Of a DNA stretch of 64,000 nucleotides, positions 35,080 through 43,617 are shown piece by piece. The notes under the pieces are model-generated. The model saw nothing but the letters and a program-made list of their open reading frames with translations, was not told the origin of the DNA and searched no databases. Origin of the DNA: Bacillus sp. 1NLA3E (GTDB lineage: Bacteria; Bacillota; Bacilli; Bacillales; Cytobacillaceae); assembly GCF_000242895.2 (NCBI RefSeq), contig NC_021171.1, positions 2,514,001-2,578,000 of the forward strand. Direction: 5' to 3'. Each line of letters starts with the position of its first letter. Position 1 is the first letter of the stretch. Position numbers and translations under genes: made by a program.

Positions 35080-35307
35080 TTACTTGTATAAAAACCTATG
35101 TGCTTCATCGTCACTGGCAATCCATTCCTTGTCATAATGACTATCAGCCCAAGAAGTTTTTCCTACAGTACGTATATGAAGAACTCCACCTGAGATTGTG
35201 TATATTCTTTCTTCTCTGGAATTTCTTTCCTCAGAATAGGTCTTCCTAGTAAAACCTTCGTTTTGCTCTAAGATTCTTTGCCTCGTAGAACTTGTTAATC
35301 GTACCAT
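35080..35307 (-). CDS. Small hypothetical protein (75 aa)
   Basis: AAGGAGGGAAAT directly precedes the ATG, a very strong site. The product is hydrophilic and charged (TRQRILEQNEGFTRKTYSEER, then ADSHYDKEWIASDDEAHRFLY) with no membrane segment or cysteine. I recognise no family. It probably ends at the hairpin at 34991. Confidence 0.6.
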   Translation of the reverse strand: MVRLTSSTRQRILEQNEGFTRKTYSEERNSREERIYTISGGVLHIRTVGKTSWADSHYDKEWIASDDEAHRFLYK

Positions 35308-35419
35308 ATTTCCCTCCTTGTAGTGTATAGGTAATGTTTATGTATCCAATCATTAATACCAATTTTTCGTTTACCCTAAGTCTGTTTCCTAAAACCTTGG
35401 AAACAGACTCATATTATCA

Positions 35420-35935
35420 TTATCTACCTAGTTTATTATCAATCTCGGTTGTATCTACATTCTCGCCAAATAAATCTTTTAGTTTATTTTTGGCTTGCAT
35501 TTTAATTTCATCATCCACATATAGAGCTACTTGAACTAAAGCGAATATTACAACACTTAAGTCATCAGCATACCCTACACCAACTGCTAAGTCGGGTATA
35601 ATATCTAGAGGTAAAATAAAGTAACCTAAAGCCCCAACAATGGTTGCTTTAACTTTTAATGGTACATCTGGCTTTTGAAGTGTGTAATAAAGTAATAGAA
35701 CGGCGTAGACTACAGAAGTTCCAGCTCTTTTAGAAAACTTTTGAACCTTAGTCCAAAATTTTTCCTCTGAGAAATGCTCTTCGTGTTGGTTTATATCTTC
35801 AGCATTCAGTTTTTCTGCTTCATCTTTTAATTCAATAACTAGTTCTTCTTCAATTTCAATTTCATCGACTTCATCAATATTAGATGAGGATAATTCGTCT
35901 AGAGCTGTTTTCTTCTTAAATAGATTTTTTAACAT
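35420..35935 (-). CDS. YkvA-like DUF1232 membrane protein
   Basis: 171 residues. After an acidic N-terminal region (IDEVDEIEIEEELVIELKDE) comes the DUF1232 core, KATIVGALGYFILPLDIIPDLAVGVGYADDLSVVIFAL, with the conserved PxDxIPD and GYxDD motifs in a hydrophobic hairpin. The function is unknown. It is a single gene; GGAGTG lies upstream of the ATG. Confidence 0.85.
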   Translation of the reverse strand: MLKNLFKKKTALDELSSSNIDEVDEIEIEEELVIELKDEAEKLNAEDINQHEEHFSEEKFWTKVQKFSKRAGTSVVYAVLLLYYTLQKPDVPLKVKATIVGALGYFILPLDIIPDLAVGVGYADDLSVVIFALVQVALYVDDEIKMQAKNKLKDLFGENVDTTEIDNKLGR

Positions 35936-36122
35936 GAAATCACTCCAAGGATTAGTAAATTACAAATACATTTTACACTATAATTTTCCATTTATCATCA
36001 TTTAATATAAAAAACTAGTATTTCAAATAACTATGTTGAAATTGTTTACATTTTGCTTTTTCCTCTTCTAACCTTATAGATTATATACTTCTCCGATCAA
36101 ATACTCTTGGTCTTAAAAACAA

Positions 36123-36150
36123 AAATGAGTAGATTTATTCCTACTCATTT
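36123..36150 (-). terminator. Terminator after the broken gene at 36165
   Basis: AAATGAGTAG pairs with CTACTCATTT around ATTTATTC; TTTTTGTTTTT follows on the minus strand. Confidence 0.7.
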
Positions 36151-36164
36151 CCCACTTATCCTTA

Positions 36165-36395
36165 TTAACTTTTTTGTTTCAGTATGTTTTGGAATTCAAT
36201 ATATTGTTTAAGTATGAGGCGATAATGAGAGTCTTCTGGATACTCCCTATCAACAGATGCTATCAAAGAAGGAGTAAGCTCTGTTTCTCCATTATATAAA
36301 CCTTTGTTAAGGATCCCGTTTCACCGTCTAATATAATCTTTTACAGATTTATCTCCCAAATGATAATTCTTTCTTAGAAAATCCCCAAATTCCAT
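36165..36395 (-). pseudogene. Small gene interrupted by an in-frame TGA
   Basis: ATG 36395 opens MEFGDFLRKNYHLGDKSVKDYIRR and then meets TGA (36321-36323). The same frame continues NGILNKGLYNGETELTPSLI...YRLILKQYIEFQNILKQKS to TAA at 36165, followed by a terminator. The composition stays protein-like on both sides of the TGA. It resembles small proteins with an integrase-like helical start (VKDYIxRLNxIxxxGLYNGE), a comparison from memory. It is most simply a nonsense-mutated gene of 76 codons. The stretch 36396-36748 upstream holds nothing I can support. Confidence 0.6.
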
Positions 36396-36748
36396 ACCAT
36401 ATCCCTACTCTCACTATTATATTCTAATATATCTATTCCCTACCATCTGCTTCTTTTCCTTTTCAAAGGGAGCAGAAAAATCATTAATGAAGAACTTTAC
36501 TGCGCAGTATAGTCTACTACGTAATAAAAAAGTTACTCTTAATCAGTCCAGTTTACGTAAGGCCGGTCTTATTAAAATTCAAACAAATTTTTTTCATTTT
36601 TGATACTCCAAACTATGACTTTATAACTCTTATGTCCAGTTAGGATTGCGGTGGTAAACGGCCTGTCATTACCCGGTACTCATGGGGATCGCTCCATTCT
36701 TGCACTTCTTACGATATTCCGACCATTTCTTTCTGTTCGACTTGTCAA

Positions 36749-37132
36749 TTACTTTAAAATCTCATACTGTGTTCTTAAAATTTTCTTTACTAGTTCAAAC
36801 TTTTCTTTAGAATCAATTACTTCAAACGGAATATACACTTCATGTTTTTTTAATACAAAGTTTCGTAGTTCTTGGATATCAAAACGTAAGAGTTGTTGAA
36901 TTTCCTTTTGTATCATTTTTCCTTTAGTAGATTCTTGATTACCAGGGTCAACATGAAGGATTAAACAGTTGTAACGTTTATCTCCAAATAACGTGGCAAA
37001 CTTTGATCTCTTGCCACCAAATCGAAAAGGTTTATAGCCTAACGTTAGACTTTTTGGAGCGAGGGTAAATTCCATTGGACCTAAGCCATTTATAAATTTA
37101 TGTAATTCACTAAATACTTGTAATTCGTTCAC
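36749..37132 (-). CDS. Hypothetical protein paired with a metallopeptidase
   Basis: About 127 residues from a GTG at 37132, chosen because AAGGAG lies 8 nt upstream; an ATG at 37201, overlapping the upstream stop codon, would add 23 residues but has no good ribosome binding site. The core FGGKRSKFATLFGDKRYNCLILHVDPGNQ and the ending FELVKKILRTQYEILK do not match a family I know. It is a mixed alpha/beta soluble protein. It lies directly behind the HELGH metallopeptidase gene, so they are co-transcribed and may act together. Confidence 0.65.
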   Translation of the reverse strand: MNELQVFSELHKFINGLGPMEFTLAPKSLTLGYKPFRFGGKRSKFATLFGDKRYNCLILHVDPGNQESTKGKMIQKEIQQLLRFDIQELRNFVLKKHEVYIPFEVIDSKEKFELVKKILRTQYEILK

Positions 37133-37197
37133 TTTCTTCTCTCCTTCGATTTTTGCGTTTCTATTCTTTTCGACCAAAGCAGTATTTTTGCATTCAT

Positions 37198-37884
37198 TCA
37201 TAGTAAAAAATAATCAAGTTCCTCCTGATAACCGATAGCTTTCATAAATTTATTAACATATTGGTGTTGAATGGTTTGAGATTGGCCTAATTTAATCTGG
37301 GATAAGTGAAGCTGCGCTGACTTAAAAGCATGTTTGACAGTTGTGTTTAACTGAAGCTTTTGGTCAACTCTCGCTGAAGCATTCATGTTTGTTCGCGCAA
37401 TATCAAATAAATAAACTCCCATGGCTTGTAATAGTTTATTATTTTTTCTGGCTACTAAATTCCTAATTTCAGCACGAATGTCCTCTAATGATGTCTCCAT
37501 TAATTGAATGTGTAAACCACTACTAATGTTATAGTTAGTTTCCAACTCATCGATAAGTAATTTATGTGAAATGGCATTATCTATTCGACAAATCAGTACA
37601 TGGATGTCTTCATCAAACATCACTATAGAATCCATTGTTATGAGCCCAGGTGGCCGATAGTAAACTAACAAATGGCCTAGTTCATGTGCTTCGGCTTCTA
37701 GGCGTTCTTCATTCGATAAGGATTCAAGAATGAAAATCTGCCAAACGATTCCCTCATTTGTAACTTGAGCGGGGCTCTGTGAAAACAAACCATAAGCTTC
37801 TGCTTTTTCCAATGGTATAAGATGAACATTATAGTTGCATAAAGACTGCACATCTAATCTTAATCTTTCTAATGAATTTAGCAT
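37198..37884 (-). CDS. ImmA/IrrE-like zinc metallopeptidase-domain protein
   Basis: 228 residues. HELGH at 67-71 in LEAEAHELGHLLVYYRP is a zincin active site, and the short preceding domain is like that of ImmA/IrrE peptidases that cleave phage or stress repressors. The remaining ~150 residues are helical and family-specific. GGGGGATAAC lies upstream of the ATG. There is no Xre-type repressor gene next to it, unlike classical ImmA/ImmR; instead it is followed by the 127-aa protein. Assignment to ImmA/IrrE rests on the motif and length only. Confidence 0.65.
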   Translation of the reverse strand: MLNSLERLRLDVQSLCNYNVHLIPLEKAEAYGLFSQSPAQVTNEGIVWQIFILESLSNEERLEAEAHELGHLLVYYRPPGLITMDSIVMFDEDIHVLICRIDNAISHKLLIDELETNYNISSGLHIQLMETSLEDIRAEIRNLVARKNNKLLQAMGVYLFDIARTNMNASARVDQKLQLNTTVKHAFKSAQLHLSQIKLGQSQTIQHQYVNKFMKAIGYQEELDYFLL

Positions 37885-38160
37885 TAAAGTTATCCCCCTT
37901 TTTTGTTGTTCGCTTATATCTGAAAAAATGTGAACAATGAGGTAAAAACTTTGATGATTAGAAACTCATAAGAATAAAATGTTAAATTTATCAAAATCTG
38001 TAATTCTATACCGTTTTCAAAAGATTCATTTATAAACAGAAATTTTCATATAATGCCCCCAAATTTTTGGAAATTAAATACAATAATTCAGAGATTAATT
38101 ATTTCATATATTTAACTTCCATCACAAATTACAAAATCCTACCAATTCATTGATAAAAAA

Positions 38161-38185
38161 ACGACATTCTTATGACGAATGCCGT
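38161..38185 (-). terminator. Probable terminator of the helicase remnant
   Basis: ACGACATTC pairs with GAATGCCGT (one A.C mismatch); the minus strand then runs TTTTTTTATC. It is similar to the hairpin at 13629. The rest of 37885-38392 shows nothing I can support. Confidence 0.5.
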
Positions 38186-38392
38186 TGAAAAAATATGAAA
38201 GGCTAATGCATCACCAGTAAAAACCCCACTGCAAGGGTTCGAAGATGATGAGAGAATATCTGAATGTTTTTCAACTATCGTTTTAAATTCTTCATCTGGT
38301 TTGTTTAAGTTTATGTGTTATAACAATGCTCACGGTAATCATACCATAGGTAAAACGAAAACAGCCTGGGTCCACCGTCCAGACTGCCTAAA

Positions 38393-39100
38393 CTAATTCT
38401 CTTTTACCTTCTGGTCGATTCTTTCAAGTTCAGCAGAAGGGTTCCTCCACCAGTTTCGACTCCAAATTCGTTCAATCACCCATCCTCTGTTTTCGAGGAA
38501 CTTCTGGCGATAGACGTCTCTTTCTTTGGCATTTGCGGAGCTATGGTACATGGCGCCGTCACACTCGATGCCTAGGATATACCTTGAGGTTTCCTCTGGA
38601 TGAACGATGGCTAAATCAATTCGGTAGCCGGACATGCCCACTTGTGTCGTGACCTCGTAATCAAGATTCCTTAATCCTCTGTAGACCTGCTCTTCAAACG
38701 GGGAGTCAAAATGCAATTCTTTTGTCTGAACTTGGGTATTGACATTTTCATTGATTTCTTGAATCACAGCACTGATTTGCTCCCTCTGAGTATGGGCGAC
38801 TGCCTTGACGTATTTTAAGTATGATTTTAATAATTTTGGTCCTAATTGCGAGGTGCTCGCAACGTTCAGTTCATCGGGCTCGATGCTTGTGATGACGATG
38901 ATTTCCTCTTTCGCTCTTGTGATCGCGACATTCAAGCGATTTTCGCCGCCTTTTTGATTGAGCATTCCAAAGCGGTTAAAAATCCGACCTTCTTCATTTG
39001 GTGCATATCCAATCGAGAAAAGGATAATATCTCTTTCGTCCCCTTGGACATTCTCGATATTCTTTACAAACACTCGTTCATCGAGATCCCTTGACATCAT
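38393..39100 (-). pseudogene. C-terminal stump of a superfamily-1 helicase with Vsr-like nuclease domain
   Basis: 235 residues with no N-terminal helicase half. The first ~70 residues contain late SF1 motifs (VQGDERDIILFSIGYAP, GENRLNVAITRAKEEIIV, as in DNA2/NAM7 and DUF4011 helicases). The C-terminal ~95 are a Vsr/DUF559-like nuclease (YRIDLAIVHPEE, LGIECDGAMYHSS, RDVYRQKFLENRGWVIERIW). Full-length relatives are typically >1000 residues and are common in defence islands. A stop codon lies in frame just upstream (about 39132), so the gene is truncated. The nuclease domain might still be translated. Confidence 0.8.
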
Positions 39101-39280
39101 TTGATTATAAACGGCGCCGAATTCTTCCGATTATTCCCCGGTTAATGTGAATTACAAGGGTAGGAAATACTGTGCTTATTTTCAACATTAGCACAAAACG
39201 CAGGCTCGGTTCCGGCATTTCAAGATGAAACGTACAAAAGAATTAGAAGAATTAAAAATGAAATAAGGAAAAGTGAATTA

Positions 39281-39302
39281 AGCACCCACGCGGTGCTTTT
39301 TT
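39281..39302 (+). terminator. Plus-strand terminator with no intact gene before it
   Basis: AGCACC pairs with GGTGCT, followed by TTTTTTATTT. Upstream (39160-39277) only short open stretches remain, so it probably ended a gene that has been lost. Confidence 0.6.
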
Positions 39303-39471
39303 ATTTCCCCAAAACAAACTGTAACGCTACAGGGTAAAAAATCGAAAATTGATAAATTAGCTTAATTTTTTTATTTTGATGTGTAAATGAAGTACAACTG
39401 CCACATATTAGTGAAGAGGCAAGAAGAATATCTACTAATGTCAAAAATATTGAGGAAAAGGAGATGATGTG

Positions 39472-39873
39472 ATGAGTTTTAAAGACGAATTTATTCCGAA
39501 AGTCCACGAGGTTTTTAAGAAAGAATTAACTATCAGTAGGACGTTAGACGAAACGTTTATAATGATTAGAAATTACTTTCTTGATTTAGAATATAGTTTG
39601 AGGGATGTATTGGAAGTTGCTGAAAAAAATTTCGAAATAGAAACCGAAGATTACTTTTGCAAGGTTCGACTGTTTAATTATAGATTGGAAGTAAAATTCA
39701 CAAATAAAAAAATTGAAATAGAAAATATTCGTTCTGGATATGGGCATGAATTTTATTTCAACGAAAACACATACAGTTTTATGGGGCCAGATGATAAAGT
39801 TTTTGATGAAAGTGTATTAGATTCATTTTTAAGGGAAACATTTGAATCTTCAATAAGTGATTTACTTAGATAA
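39472..39873 (+). CDS. Hypothetical protein (133 aa)
   Basis: AAAAGGAGATGATGTG precedes ATG 39472 (8-nt spacing). The product is soluble, helical at the start (FKDEFIPKVHEVFKKEL) and then beta-rich and aromatic (DYFCKVRLFNYRLEVKFTNKKIEI), ending FLRETFESSISDLLR. Its size, isolation and setting among fragments are like orphan immunity genes of polymorphic toxins, but no family is recognised. A terminator follows. Confidence 0.6.
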   Translation: MSFKDEFIPKVHEVFKKELTISRTLDETFIMIRNYFLDLEYSLRDVLEVAEKNFEIETEDYFCKVRLFNYRLEVKFTNKKIEIENIRSGYGHEFYFNENTYSFMGPDDKVFDESVLDSFLRETFESSISDLLR

Positions 39874-39892
39874 AAAATATTTGCAGGACAAG

Positions 39893-39912
39893 GCACTCTG
39901 TTTATTGAGTGC
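39893..39912 (+). terminator. Terminator of the 133-aa hypothetical gene
   Basis: GCACTC pairs with GAGTGC, followed by TTTTTCTTTTG. Confidence 0.7.
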
Positions 39913-40114
39913 TTTTTCTTTTGTCCCAAAAAACTGTAACGTTACAACCAAAGTAGTGAAACGCATTATAAATATATAAAAGATATTCCCCTTTGGAATC
40001 CAAGTACCCCCTATACAATACATAATTTTCCCCTAGCCAACCAGCTGGTAATTCTTCAATCGATATCAACTTTACTTTTGAACTTCGGAACTGTTTAACC
40101 ACTTCTGCATCCAA
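39902..40114 (-). CDS. Doubtful small protein (70 aa)
   Basis: Opens with TTG at 40114; the frame is in fact open for another ~100 nt upstream without a start codon, so it may be a 3' remnant. The product (LISIEELPAGWLGENYVLYRG, EYLLYIYNAFHYFG) looks protein-like. It overlaps the plus-strand relic at 40105, and at most one of the two was a gene there. I recognise no family. Confidence 0.3.
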   Translation of the reverse strand: MDAEVVKQFRSSKVKLISIEELPAGWLGENYVLYRGYLDSKGEYLLYIYNAFHYFGCNVTVFWDKRKSTQ

Positions 40115-40346
40115 TCTATAGACCCCAAAAATGAGGAATTGCTTTCGGTTGGGTTTGATGCCTATACGCTTATAAAGACTGGTGATCTTGAAATGGGATG
40201 ACGATATACATAATGAGTTTTTAGAAGCCCTTGAAAAGAAAGGACTTCATTATAAAACGGATATTGAATTTGATTGGGATGAGGATGATTTGGAAGACCT
40301 ATTTCCTGTGTTATGGGAAAGGTTTGGGGAAGAACCGCTAGGGTAA
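40105..40346 (+). pseudogene. Frameshifted relic of an acidic protein
   Basis: One frame reads SIDPKNEELLSVGFDAYTLI...TGDLEM to about 40195. A one-base shift then continues DDDIHNEFLEALEKKGLHYK...EFDWDEDDLEDLFPVLWERFG to TAA at 40344. No start codon or ribosome binding site is seen. It is acidic and could be an immunity-type remnant. Confidence 0.4.
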
Positions 40347-40485
40347 AAGGAAACAACTTGGTGTGAGTGATTGGGGGTTAATACCCCCCTCCTACCTATG
40401 AGTTCCGTGTTACTCATTGGATTGGTTCATGAGTTTGATTCCATTCCCCATTTTCAAACCGTTTACTAAAACCCGATTTTAAGGA

Positions 40486-40902
40486 TTAATCGTATATTAC
40501 ATTTTTTCCTTCTTCACTTAACTTTTTTAAAGATGCAAGCATATGATTTATTTCTTCGTCGGAATGTCTTTCCCATGAACTTAATTCGGCTACTATTTTC
40601 AAAGGAGATTTAGACCTATAAGAACGTGTTGGGTTTCCAGGAAATCTTTTGTCAGTTAAGTTCGGATCATTTTCAAAATCACCCATTGGCTCTACAATAT
40701 AAATTCTTTCTTTTGCTGTAGATCTTGCTAATTCTGCACCCCATTTAGCAGCATTCAATGTTGCAGTAAAATATATATAGTTAGATTTTTTTTCTTGGTA
40801 ATTTGATAAGTATTGTGGTTCTAATAAATCCCCAATTTTAAGTTCAGCTTTAGTACCATGAAGAAAAGGACCATTATCTAAGACATCTTTTTTGTCATTC
40901 AT
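40486..40902 (-). CDS. arr: Rifampin ADP-ribosyltransferase (Arr)
   Basis: 138 residues. GPFLHGTKAELKIGDLLEP at the start (His15 in the ARH-like NAD pocket), YIYFTATLNAAKWGAELA in the middle and YIVEPMGDFENDPNLTDKRFPGNPTRSYRS are diagnostic of Arr enzymes. Arr transfers ADP-ribose from NAD+ to the C23 hydroxyl of rifamycins and inactivates them. The length is normal (~140). ATG 40902 has GAGAGGTG 7 nt upstream; a GTG lies 9 nt earlier. It is a single chromosomal gene in an accessory region; no flanking inverted repeats are seen. Confidence 0.92.
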   Translation of the reverse strand: MNDKKDVLDNGPFLHGTKAELKIGDLLEPQYLSNYQEKKSNYIYFTATLNAAKWGAELARSTAKERIYIVEPMGDFENDPNLTDKRFPGNPTRSYRSKSPLKIVAELSSWERHSDEEINHMLASLKKLSEEGKNVIYD

Positions 40903-41180
40903 ACGATACACCTCTCATGTTTTTAGAAATATACAACAGTCTAGTATGTTAATTTTTAGACAGAGTAGTCTATAAATGGAGCAAAAGCAGGAATGTCCGC
41001 TAACCTAAAACTTCACATCAACATTTTTAAAGATCCATTACCATTTCCTCTATATTCCTCCTCAACGTAAACTGCACATACCCAAGGATACAAATCCATA
41101 GTGTAATAAAATCATTTGTGAATAGACCTCCACAGCAAAATTCATTTAATATTCTGCAATGAACTACAATAACTTAAAAC

Positions 41181-41209
41181 TTGACAAGAAAATTTATTTA
41201 TGCTATAAT
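41181..41209 (+). promoter_or_regulatory. Consensus sigma-A promoter of the methyltransferase gene
   Basis: TTGACA, a 17-nt spacer and TATAAT, a perfect match to consensus; the start point would be near 41216. Confidence 0.85.
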
Positions 41210-41237
41210 TTACAACTTTAATATTTGTATGTATAAT

Positions 41238-41263
41238 AAGGTTCTCCTGGCCAGGGGAATCTT
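41238..41263 (+). promoter_or_regulatory. Terminator-like leader hairpin (possible attenuator)
   Basis: AAGGTTCTCCTGG pairs with CCAGGGGAATCTT with some G.U and mismatched pairs, followed by ATTTTTG, 28 nt before the start codon. A 15-codon frame beginning ATG at 41229 runs through the hairpin but has no clear ribosome binding site. With the strong promoter upstream, this layout fits transcription attenuation. Confidence 0.5.
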
Positions 41264-41290
41264 ATTTTTGTTATAAGGGAGGATTAAAGT

Positions 41291-42208
41291 ATGAAGAAAA
41301 GTGAATCGAGTTTAACTTCCTTAATATCAGCCTTTGGTAGAGCATACCACAGTAAATATGACATACCCAAAATTTTTAATGATTTTATTGCAAATGATTT
41401 AATTACCGAAAATGAGTTTTCTGATATCAGTAAGAACATGATTCAAGGTATACCGTTTTTTAACAAAGAGATTTCTCAAAGGTTTAAAGACGATCCAGAT
41501 GAAATTTTAAAATGGATTACACAGGTCCAACTTTCACCTACTCCCCTAGCACGGGCTGCCTATTGCGAAAAAGTATTACTTAATGAAGTTATGCTAGGCG
41601 TGAAACAGTACGTCATTCTTGGAGCCGGATTAGATACATTTTGTTTCCGCCATCCAGAATTATCCGACAGGTTAGAAATATTTGAAGTGGATCATCCTGC
41701 AACACAAGCATTTAAAAAGACTAGATTGAAAGATACAAACTATCAAATTCCCGACCATCTTCATTTTGTTTCAATGGATTTCACTGAAGAATTTTCTATC
41801 CAAAATCTCGTTGAGGAAGGTTTTATGCCTAACAAAAAAACTTTCTTTAGTTTTTTAGGTGTTTCTTATTATTTAACAAAAGAAGAAAATGCTATCTTGA
41901 TTAATAAATTATTTTCCAAAGTTCCAGAAGGAAGTTCTATTGTTTTTGATTATGCAGACGAAAAACTATTTGAAGAGAAAGGCATATCTAATCGGGTTCA
42001 AAATATGGTTCAAATGGCCGCTGCTAGCGGTGAGCCAATGAAGTCTTGTTTTACTTATCATGAACTTGAGAAAATGTTGGAAAATGCAGGTTTACTCATT
42101 TACGAACATTTGTCACCACTTACCATTAACAATCAATTCTTTCAAAATAGAACAGATTACTTATCTGCATTCGAAACGATTCATTATATTCACGCTGTTA
42201 AAAAATAA
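41291..42208 (+). CDS. LCMT/TIGR00027-type SAM-dependent methyltransferase
   Basis: 305 residues. TPLARAAYCEKVLLNEVM and YVILGAGLDTFCFRHPEL are the signature blocks of the leucine carboxyl methyltransferase-like (TIGR00027) family, followed by IFEVDHPATQAFKKTRL and VSYYLTKEENAILI. Members act on small molecules or proteins and include natural-product O-methyltransferases; the substrate here is unknown. AAGGGAGG lies just upstream. It has its own consensus promoter and an attenuator-like leader. Confidence 0.88.
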   Translation: MKKSESSLTSLISAFGRAYHSKYDIPKIFNDFIANDLITENEFSDISKNMIQGIPFFNKEISQRFKDDPDEILKWITQVQLSPTPLARAAYCEKVLLNEVMLGVKQYVILGAGLDTFCFRHPELSDRLEIFEVDHPATQAFKKTRLKDTNYQIPDHLHFVSMDFTEEFSIQNLVEEGFMPNKKTFFSFLGVSYYLTKEENAILINKLFSKVPEGSSIVFDYADEKLFEEKGISNRVQNMVQMAAASGEPMKSCFTYHELEKMLENAGLLIYEHLSPLTINNQFFQNRTDYLSAFETIHYIHAVKK

Positions 42209-42213
42209 AAAAA

Positions 42214-42256
42214 AGGTGACAGGCATCATCCAGAAAATTGGATGATGCCTGTACCT
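42214..42256. terminator. Strong hairpin after the methyltransferase gene
   Basis: ACAGGCATCATCCA pairs perfectly with TGGATGATGCCTGT (14 bp), extended by AGGT/ACCT. It is the GGTGAC-type repeat also seen at 8664. An A-run precedes it on the plus strand, so the U-run lies on the minus strand. Confidence 0.7.
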
Positions 42257-42450
42257 TGAGACTATTAAAATTGTTGTCCATACGATTATTAATCACTTAA
42301 AGCATCAAGTTCCAATCGATTCCGAAAATTCCCCATCTGTCCTTTCAGGTGGTTGGATTGTACCGGCCCTAAACCAAAAATAGAACCAGATCATGTAACT
42401 TCCGCTTCTTCCTTGGAAATCTCGTAAATTCAATTTCTATCAATAAGATC

Positions 42451-43428
42451 TCACCCGTTTTCACCTATATAAATACTTCTAGACTTTATAGCGTCTACTA
42501 CTCTTACCAGTAAAACTTCTAGTTCACTCTTGGTTTGAAACGTATAAGTATATCCAAAATTCGACTTAAATTTGCCTTCCTCTTCTTTTTTAGGGAAACG
42601 TCTTAAAGCCGTACTTTTAACCTGTTTGTTTGGCACCTCCACTAACATTTTCGTTTGCTCAACCAGTGAAGGATGAATAGCTACTGTTGGAGTTGCTCTA
42701 TCTAATAGATAGACAAATTCTTTATACTCCTCATGTTCAAATTCAGCAGCTTTTTTTGTTAGATTTCTCATTTTAAAATTTATTTTTTCAAATGATGATT
42801 GAAATCTTTCTAAAGGCACACTTCGCTCAGTGGACCTAACTGAATTAAGATCTTTGGGAACTTTGGATCCTTTCTTCTCTTTAACGACTGAATGTTGTTG
42901 TTTTTCTTGCTTTAACTGCTCCAGTTGTCCTTCTATTTCAGCAAGTCTTTGTTGAGTCTGTTTGATATAATCATCCATCCATTGTTTCAAATTATTATGA
43001 TCTTGATTATTTCGAGAAGGTAACTGGTATGTGGGAGCAGTAAATGTATAACTAACATAGACTTCGGCATACCATACACTAAGTTCAAAAAGTGCCCGGT
43101 GTGCTTGTTTTGCAACTTCTTGATCAATCTCTGTAACTTGATGAGACGCAATGTTTCCGTTTTTTCTTATGTATTCTAATTTTTTATAAATTTCATCATG
43201 AATTACGTCGTTTTTAAACAATCTATTTATCTTTTCCACCTGTTTCAATGGATACACTTCACTCATATTTTCTTGCTCAAAAATCATTGATACTAGCGTT
43301 TCACCAAACAAGCGCGCTTGAGTCATAGCTGCTTGTGGTTGCTCCCATAAAAGTGCCTCAATCCGTAATGCTAACTCTTCTAATGTACTAGAAAACTCTC
43401 CAAGAAAATTAAATATACTAGATTTCAT
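42451..43428 (-). CDS. DUF4145-domain protein with coiled coil
   Basis: 325 residues. The N-terminal ~130 residues match the DUF4145 pattern found at the front of type I restriction and helicase proteins (LEELALRIEALLWEQPQAAMTQARLFGETLV, YIRKNGNIASHQ). A coiled coil (~150-185, QRLAEIEGQLEQLKQEKQQ) follows, then a ~100-residue C-terminal domain (FGYTYTFQTKSELEVLLVRVVDAI). As a stand-alone protein its role is unknown; DUF4145 occurs mostly in phage-defence enzymes. It has no operon partner. Confidence 0.7.
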   Translation of the reverse strand: MKSSIFNFLGEFSSTLEELALRIEALLWEQPQAAMTQARLFGETLVSMIFEQENMSEVYPLKQVEKINRLFKNDVIHDEIYKKLEYIRKNGNIASHQVTEIDQEVAKQAHRALFELSVWYAEVYVSYTFTAPTYQLPSRNNQDHNNLKQWMDDYIKQTQQRLAEIEGQLEQLKQEKQQHSVVKEKKGSKVPKDLNSVRSTERSVPLERFQSSFEKINFKMRNLTKKAAEFEHEEYKEFVYLLDRATPTVAIHPSLVEQTKMLVEVPNKQVKSTALRRFPKKEEEGKFKSNFGYTYTFQTKSELEVLLVRVVDAIKSRSIYIGENG

Positions 43429-43592
43429 TCTCTTACCACTTCCTTTTTTCCTAAAACTACCTATTAGTTTATCACTTTTTTCTTATATGAGAATAGGCAC
43501 CCCTAAATGCAATTGGTGGTTAAGTGATAAATAAGCCTTTTTCTCTTTCTATCAAATAAGGACTGAGGGATTGTCCCACCCAGCATAAAAAA

Positions 43593-43617
43593 AGCACTTA
43601 ACCAAAAGGACAGTGCT
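43593..43617 (-). terminator. Probable terminator of vanZ
   Basis: AGCACT pairs with AGTGCT; the minus strand continues TTTTTTTATGC. The rest of 43429-43792 holds nothing I can support. Confidence 0.5.
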
